Positions 58,121 through 64,000 of a stretch of 64,000 nucleotides of DNA are shown here, piece by piece; positions within the stretch are counted from its first letter, which is position 1; every line of letters starts with the position of its first letter. The translations under genes and the position numbers were made by a program. This DNA is from Actinorhabdospora filicis (GTDB lineage: Bacteria > Actinomycetota > Actinomycetes > Mycobacteriales > Micromonosporaceae): contig NZ_BSTX01000004.1 in assembly GCF_030269765.1 (NCBI RefSeq), positions 628,990-692,989 on the forward strand. The letters run 5' to 3'. Under the pieces are notes generated by a model. It was given only the letters and a program-made list of their open reading frames with translations, ran no database searches and was not told the DNA's origin.

Positions 58121-59151
58121 TGACCGACGTCGCCATCGTCGGCGGCGGGGTCATCGGGCTGTCCATCGCCCTGCGCTGCGCGAAGCGCGGCCTGGGCGTG
58201 GCCGTCCACGACCCCGCGCCGGGTTCGGGAGCCTCCACGGTCGCCGCCGGGATGCTCGCGCCGGTCACCGAGGCCCACTACGGCGAGGAGGCCCTGACCT
58301 CCCTCGCGCTGGCCTCCCTCGCCCTGTGGCCCGCCTTCGCCGCCGAACTCGGCCTCGGCGACGCCTACACCGAGCACGGCACCCTGCTGGTGGCCCTCGA
58401 CCACGGCGACCGCGCCGAACTCGACCGCCAGCACGGCTTCTACGCCCGGCTGGGCCTGGCATCCCACCGGCTCACCGGGGGCGAGGCCCGCGCGCTGGAA
58501 CCCCTGCTGTCCACCCGGGTCCGGGGCGGCGTCCACGCGCCCGGCGACCACCAGGCCGATCCGCGCCGCCTGCACGCAGCGCTGCTGGACGCCTGCCGCG
58601 CCGCCGGGGTCGCCTTCGTCCCCGCGGCGGTCACCGATCCGTCCACACTGGACGCCGACCGGGTGGTGGTCTGCACCGGCGCCCGTGACCTGCTCGGCCT
58701 GCCGGTGCGGCCCGTGCACGGCCAGGTCCTGCGCCTGCGCGGGCCCGCCGAGCTGCGGCTCACCGTGCGCGGCATCGTCGGCGGCCGCAGCGTCTACGTC
58801 GTGCCCCGGCCCGACGGCGAGGTCGTGGTCGGCGCGTCCTCCGCCGAGCGCGGCTTCGACACCGCGCCGCGCGCCGGGGACGCCTACGAGCTGCTGCGCG
58901 ACGCGCTGGACGTGCTCCCCGAGCTGGCCGAGTACGAGCTGCGCGAGGTCCGCGCGGGACTGCGTCCCGGCACCCCCGACAACGCGCCGATCCTCGGCCG
59001 CACCGCCGATCCGCGCGTCATCGCCGCCACCGGTCACTACCGCAACGGCGTCCTGCTCGCTCCCGTCACCGCCGAGCTGATCACCGCGCTCGTCGTCACC
59101 GGCGAGGAGCCCTCGGCGCTCCAGCCCTTCCATCCCAGGAGGTTCCAGTGA
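58120..59151 (+). CDS. thiO: glycine oxidase ThiO
   Basis: 343 residues, FAD enzyme oxidising glycine to dehydroglycine for thiazole synthesis. FAD-binding motif DVAIVGGGVIGLSIALRCAKRG at the N-terminus (GxGxxG), GASTVAAGMLAPVTE next, the C-terminal GLRPGTPDNAPILGRTAD and ATGHYRNGVLLAPVTAEL. ATG overlaps the thiE stop (TGATG); overlaps thiS by 4 nt. Confidence 0.95.
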   Translation: MTDVAIVGGGVIGLSIALRCAKRGLGVAVHDPAPGSGASTVAAGMLAPVTEAHYGEEALTSLALASLALWPAFAAELGLGDAYTEHGTLLVALDHGDRAELDRQHGFYARLGLASHRLTGGEARALEPLLSTRVRGGVHAPGDHQADPRRLHAALLDACRAAGVAFVPAAVTDPSTLDADRVVVCTGARDLLGLPVRPVHGQVLRLRGPAELRLTVRGIVGGRSVYVVPRPDGEVVVGASSAERGFDTAPRAGDAYELLRDALDVLPELAEYELREVRAGLRPGTPDNAPILGRTADPRVIAATGHYRNGVLLAPVTAELITALVVTGEEPSALQPFHPRRFQ

Positions 59152-59348
59152 ACGTCAACCTGAACGGCGCGACACGGTCCCTTATGGACGACGCCACCGT
59201 CGCCGACGCCGCCGCGCTGCTCGACGTCCGTCCCGGCCGCGGCGTGGCCGTGGCGGTCAACGGCGAGGTGGTGCCCCGCGGGGAATGGGGCCGCCGCCTG
59301 CGCGAGGCCGACCACGTGGAGATCCTGCGCGCCAGCCAGGGCGGCTGA
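59148..59348 (+). CDS. thiS: sulfur carrier protein ThiS
   Basis: 66 residues, ubiquitin-like, ending in the Gly-Gly that is activated and thiocarboxylated (RASQGG). Internal VAVAVNGEVVPRGEWGR.. and ADHVEILRA are typical. GTG start overlaps the thiO stop by 4 nt. Donates sulfur to ThiG; no ThiF activating enzyme is encoded in this window. Confidence 0.93.
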   Translation: MNVNLNGATRSLMDDATVADAAALLDVRPGRGVAVAVNGEVVPRGEWGRRLREADHVEILRASQGG

Positions 59349-59349
59349 C

Positions 59350-60117
59350 GTGGACGACTTCACCGTCGACGGCGTCACCTTGCCGTCCCGCCTCATCCTG
59401 GGCACCGGCGGCGCCTCCAGCCACGCCGCCGCCGAGGCCGCCATCCGCGCCAGCGGCACCGGGCTGGTCACCGTCGCGCTGCGCCGCGTCGACCCCTCGG
59501 CGCCGGGGTCCATTCTGGACGTCGTCGACCGCTGCGGCGTGCGGCTGCTGCCGAACACCGCCGGGTGCTTCACCGCCGTCCAGGCCGTGCGCACCGCCCA
59601 CCTGGCCCGCGAGGCCTTCGGCACCGGCTGGGTGAAGCTGGAGGTCATCGGCGACGAGAAGACGCTGCTGCCCGATCCGGTGGAGCTGCTGGCCGCCGCC
59701 GAGAAGCTGGTCGCCGACGGCTTCACCGTCTGGCCCTACACCAATGACGACCCGATCCTGGCCCGTCGCCTCGCCGACGCCGGATGCCCCGTGGTCATGC
59801 CCCTGGGCTCCCCGATCGGCACGGGCCTGGGCATCCGCAACCCCCACAACATCGCGCTGATCGTGGAGGGCGCCGGTGTCCCGGTCATCCTGGACGCCGG
59901 GATCGGCACCGCCTCGGAGGCCGCGCAGGCGATGGAGCTGGGCTGCTCCGGGGTCCTGCTGGCCTCGGCGGTGACCCGCGCCGAAGACCCCACCGCGATG
60001 GCCGAGGCGATGAGGCACGCCGTCATCGCCGGGCGCCTGGCCCACCGCGCCGGGCGGATACCCCGGCGCACGCACGCCGAGGCGTCCACCGCCTTCGAAG
60101 GGATGGCGGCGCTGTGA
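59350..60117 (+). CDS. thiG: thiazole synthase ThiG
   Basis: 255 residues; builds thiazole phosphate from DXP, dehydroglycine and ThiS-thiocarboxylate. Schiff-base Lys96 in GWVKLEVIGDEKTLLPD, then WPYTNDDPILARRL, MPLGSPIGTGLGI, and VILDAGIGTASEAAQAMELG. GTG start one base after the thiS stop. Overlaps the next gene by 4 nt. Confidence 0.95.
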   Translation: MDDFTVDGVTLPSRLILGTGGASSHAAAEAAIRASGTGLVTVALRRVDPSAPGSILDVVDRCGVRLLPNTAGCFTAVQAVRTAHLAREAFGTGWVKLEVIGDEKTLLPDPVELLAAAEKLVADGFTVWPYTNDDPILARRLADAGCPVVMPLGSPIGTGLGIRNPHNIALIVEGAGVPVILDAGIGTASEAAQAMELGCSGVLLASAVTRAEDPTAMAEAMRHAVIAGRLAHRAGRIPRRTHAEASTAFEGMAAL

Positions 60118-60695
60118 CCGCCCGGCTGCTGCTGCTCACCGACGGCGCGCGCAGCCACCATCCCCTGTGGACGGTGATGGAGGCCGCGATCGACGCCGGG
60201 GTGCGCCAGGTCGTGCTGCGCGAGCACGGCGATCCCGACCGCCGCCTGCTGGCCACCCGCCTGGCGAACCTGCTGGGCGAGGTCGGCGGACGGCTGATCC
60301 TGGCCGTCCGCGACGTCGCGCCCGCCTGGTGGCAGGGCGCCTACCACCTGGCGGCCGCCGCCCGTCCCGTCGACCGGGCCGTCTTCGGCCGCTCCTGCCA
60401 CAACGCGGCCGAACTGGCCGCCGCGCAGGCCGAGGGCGCCGCCCACGTCACGGTCTCACCGGTCTACCCGACCTCCTCGAAGCCCGGCTACGGCCTGGCC
60501 CTCGGCGTCGCCGGGCTGGGCGCGCTGTGCGCCAAGGCCGTCGTCCCCGTCTACGCCCTCGGCGGGATCGACACCCCCGCCCGGATCCGCGAATGCCTGG
60601 GCGCGGGCGCCCACGGCGTGGCGGTCATGGGGGCGATCATGCGGTCCCGCGACCCGGGCGTGGTCGCCGCGCGGCTGGTGGAGGCGGCCCGATGA
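60114..60695 (+). CDS. second ThiE-like protein, probable TenI thiazole tautomerase
   Basis: 193 residues of the ThiE/TenI fold: LLLLTDGARSHHPLWTVMEA, VRQVVLREHGDPDRRLLATR, RSCHNAAELAAAQAEGAAHV, VSPVYPTSSKPGYG and LGGIDTPARIRECLGAGAHG. The shorter length and the His in RSCHNAAEL recall TenI, which isomerises the thiazole product. It replaces thiE-type motifs such as CREPDAG.S. GTG overlaps the thiG stop; thiD follows with 4-nt overlap. An active second synthase cannot be excluded. Confidence 0.75.
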   Translation: MTARLLLLTDGARSHHPLWTVMEAAIDAGVRQVVLREHGDPDRRLLATRLANLLGEVGGRLILAVRDVAPAWWQGAYHLAAAARPVDRAVFGRSCHNAAELAAAQAEGAAHVTVSPVYPTSSKPGYGLALGVAGLGALCAKAVVPVYALGGIDTPARIRECLGAGAHGVAVMGAIMRSRDPGVVAARLVEAAR

Positions 60696-61470
60696 GCCAG
60701 GCGCCACCGGTCGTGCTCACCATCGCCGGATCCGACTCCGGTGGGGGGGCGGGCATCCAGGCCGACCTGTCGACCTTCGCCGCCCACCGCGTCTTCGGGA
60801 CCAGCGTCATCACCGCGCTGACCGCCCAGAACACCACCGGCGTGCGCGGCGTCCACCGCGTCCCGGCCGATTTCGTGGCCGCGCAACTGGACGCCGTCCT
60901 GGCCGACTTCGACGTGGTCGCGGTCAAGACCGGGATGCTCGGTGATCCGGCGATCCTGGCCGTGGTCGCCGACTACGCGAAACGCGGCCGCCTGCCCAAC
61001 CTCGTGGTCGACCCCGTCCTGGTGTCCACCTCCGGCGCCCTCCTCTACGAGGGCGACCCGCTGGACTACCTGCGCCTGCTCGCTCCACATGCGACGGTGT
61101 TCACCCCCAACCTGCCCGAGGCCCGCGTCCTGGGCGTCCCGGACGCGCGGGCGCTGGCCGCCGCCACCGGCACCACCGTCGTCCTCAAGGGCGGCCACGC
61201 GACCGGGCCGCGCGCCACCGACGAGGTCGCCGACGGCCACGGCACCTGGCTCCTGGACGGCGAGCGCCTCGACACGGTCAACACCCACGGCACCGGCTGC
61301 ACCTTCTCCGCGGCCATCACCGCCGGTCTCGCGCTCGGCCATGCCCTTCCAGCGGCATTGCGCGAGGCCAAGTCCTACATCTCCCGCGCCATCGCCGCCG
61401 CCCGGGAGTGGCGGCTCGGCGCGGGGCACGGTCCCGTCGATCACCACGTTCGTCCCGAAGGAGTGTCCAC

Positions 61471-61474
<4 letters not shown>
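60692..61474 (+). CDS. thiD: hydroxymethylpyrimidine(-phosphate) kinase ThiD
   Basis: 260 residues, ribokinase fold; phosphorylates HMP and HMP-P to HMP-PP. Motifs: VLTIAGSDSGGGAGIQADL, TALTAQNTTGV, VVAVKTGMLGDPAIL, LVVDPVLVSTSGALL, FTPNLPEARVL, VVLKGGHATGPRATDEVAD and THGTGCTFSAAITAGLALG with the catalytic Asp/Gly anion hole region. ATG overlaps both neighbours' coding ends by 4 nt. Confidence 0.95.
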
Positions 61475-63015
<1,541 letters not shown>

Positions 63016-63026
63016 GCCGGTGAATA

Positions 63027-63055
63027 GGGTGCGGCGGCCCGAAGCCGCCGCACCC
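63027..63055. terminator. hairpin ending the thi operon
   Basis: Perfect 12-bp stem GGGTGCGGCGGC / GCCGCCGCACCC with a 5-nt loop, in the 44-bp gap between thiC and the convergent membrane protein gene. Confidence 0.7.
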
Positions 63056-63059
63056 CGCC

Positions 63060-63563
63060 TCACCGGGCTCGCCGCGTCCGCCGCCACCAGTACTGCCCCG
63101 TCAGCGCCATCACCACCGGCCCCCACAGGGCCAGCGGCCCGTAGGCCGCCCAGAACACAGGCACCTGCCAGCCCGCCAGGAACAGAGTGCTGGGACCGCC
63201 GGTGATCTTCGTGCCGAAGGGCACCAGCAGCAGCCCGTAGGTGAAGACCAGCAGCACGAGCGAGCCGAGCCCCGCCGGGATCACCGCCGCCGGGACGGGG
63301 ACGCGCCACCGGCCCAGCCGCTCGCCCCAGCGCGCCACCAGCCCGAAGCAGAGCAGCGCGAGCCCTTCGCTGACGAAGAACAAGGTGATGACGTAGGGCA
63401 GCCCGGCGTGCCCGGTCACCCCCGGCGGCGGGATGGTCATCGGCGCGTCCAGCGCGTGGGCGAAGCGCCACGCGCACGACGGCAGGATCAGGAAGGGCAG
63501 CAGGACCGCCAGCCGCACCGCCCACCGGGGCGCGCCCTCCGCGACGGCTCCGTGGAGCCTCAC
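63060..63563 (-). CDS. membrane protein, tandem paralogue of the next gene
   Basis: 167 residues with about four TMs (WAVRLAVLLPFLILPSCAW, GLPYVITLFFVSEGLALLCF, GLGSLVLLVFTYGLLLVPFG, LAGWQVPVFWAAYGPLALWG). GTG at 63563 overlaps the stop of the upstream paralogue (GTGA). Shared signature FGLVARWGER..GWR.PV..A.IPA.LGS..LL is present in both. No family name recognised; likely an integral membrane protein of unknown role. Confidence 0.75.
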   Translation of the reverse strand: MRLHGAVAEGAPRWAVRLAVLLPFLILPSCAWRFAHALDAPMTIPPPGVTGHAGLPYVITLFFVSEGLALLCFGLVARWGERLGRWRVPVPAAVIPAGLGSLVLLVFTYGLLLVPFGTKITGGPSTLFLAGWQVPVFWAAYGPLALWGPVVMALTGQYWWRRTRRAR

Positions 63564-64000
63564 GCCGCCACCGCCCGGGTGCGGCGGCGGTAGTAGTGGA
63601 CGGTGAGGATCGCCAGCAGCGGCGGCCACAGCGCCAGCGGCGCGTAGCAGACCCAGAAGACCGCGACCTGCCAGCCGTGCAGGATCAGCCCGTCGGGCTC
63701 GCCGTTCAGCTTCATGCCCAGGGCCGAGGTCGCCATCGCCCACGGGAAGATCAGCAGCGCCACCGAACCGAGCGCGGCCGGGATCGTGGCGGCCAGGACC
63801 GGGATGCGCCACCCGAAGACGCGTTCGCCCCAGCGGGCGACCAGGCCGAAGGCCAGGAACGCCAGGGCCTCGCTGACCACGCTCAGCGCGATCACGTACC
63901 AGAGCCCGGAGAGCGGGCCCTCGTCCGGCGGGGCGTCGGAGTGCTCCAGGATCGGCACGTTCAGGGCCAACAGGATCCGCCAGATCCCCGAGGGCAGGGC
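63560..64000 (-). CDS. membrane protein, partial at right edge
   Basis: 147 codons visible; the frame continues past the right edge (PSGIWRILLALNVPI aligns with PSCAWRFAHALDAPM of the downstream paralogue), so the real start lies beyond the window. TMs near GLWYVIALSVVSEALAFLAF, GSVALLIFPWAMATSALG and HGWQVAVFWVCYAPLALWPP. Carries the same FGLVARWGER motif. Unknown function; coupled to its neighbour by a 4-nt overlap. Confidence 0.75.
   Translation of the reverse strand, partial: ALPSGIWRILLALNVPILEHSDAPPDEGPLSGLWYVIALSVVSEALAFLAFGLVARWGERVFGWRIPVLAATIPAALGSVALLIFPWAMATSALGMKLNGEPDGLILHGWQVAVFWVCYAPLALWPPLLAILTVHYYRRRTRAVAA

Overview
The window is a 64-kb piece of a very GC-rich actinobacterial chromosome. 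Support for this comes from strong G/C bias at third codon positions, many GTG starts, ATGA/GTGA stop-start overlaps, and typical actinobacterial families: CitA-type citrate synthase, SARP/BTAD regulator, CopD-CtaG fusion, SpoIIE-type phosphatase, DUF664 DinB protein and YhgE/Pip protein. The organism looks like a filamentous actinomycete (Streptomyces/Streptosporangiales-like), but genus cannot be fixed from the sequence. Most content is ordinary chromosomal housekeeping and regulation. I see no rRNA, tRNA, CRISPR array, integrase, transposase or prophage.

Layout, left to right. 0-6 kb: a partial lipoprotein, a small secreted protein, citA divergent from pdxH, an aldose epimerase, a small conserved protein and two tandem paralogous 4-TM proteins. 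6-11 kb: an aldehyde dehydrogenase, an ABC exporter coupled to an S26 signal peptidase, two DUF202 proteins and a HAAS-type membrane protein. 11.5-14.2 kb: a PepSY protein plus an OmpR/EnvZ-type two-component pair with matching 11-bp-spaced operator repeats. 14.2-16.3 kb: TetR/MFS efflux pair. 16.4-20.9 kb: PAS-PAS-GAF-SpoIIE phosphatase, zinc-ribbon protein, a secreted protein resembling an orphan subtilase C-terminus, and PadR. 21-26.7 kb: cydABDC. 26.7-31.2 kb: TetR with a membrane protein, another membrane protein, copC and copD-ctaG. 31.2-31.9 kb: non-coding degenerate repeats. 32-41 kb: large SARP/NB-ARC/TPR regulator, sdaA, CadD-type transporter, DinB protein, TetR/SnoaL pair and an SRPBCC-ArsR-SRPBCC operon. 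40-47 kb: EamA exporter plus PLP ammonia-lyase divergent from Lrp/AsnC, a DrrAB-like ABC exporter, and a YhgE protein with a degenerate ATPase. 47-54 kb: serine hydrolase, sugar epimerase, SHOCT protein, a 0.8-kb structured non-coding region, PlsC acyltransferase and a NarL-type two-component system. 54-64 kb: VOC protein, ABC-F ATPase, LysR, and a complete TPP-riboswitch-controlled operon thiE-thiO-thiS-thiG-tenI-thiD-thiC, followed by two tandem paralogous membrane proteins.

The clearest functional units are the thiamin operon, the cytochrome bd operon with its assembly exporter, the copper module, the PepSY/two-component module and several regulator-target pairs whose operators can be read directly. 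A window-wide pattern is a -10-like hexamer (YANNNT, occasionally RANNNT) ending 6-8 nt before the start codon, seen for about 18 genes. It argues for frequent leaderless mRNAs and was used to choose several starts.

No completely new system is obvious. The best leads are the metal-like PepSY/two-component module with its matched operators, a fourfold SARP-like heptamer array ahead of the DrrAB-like exporter, heptad GTAC repeats over the VOC promoter, the arginine-substituted Walker A ATPase of the YhgE unit, and the structured 49.6-50.4 kb intergenic region.
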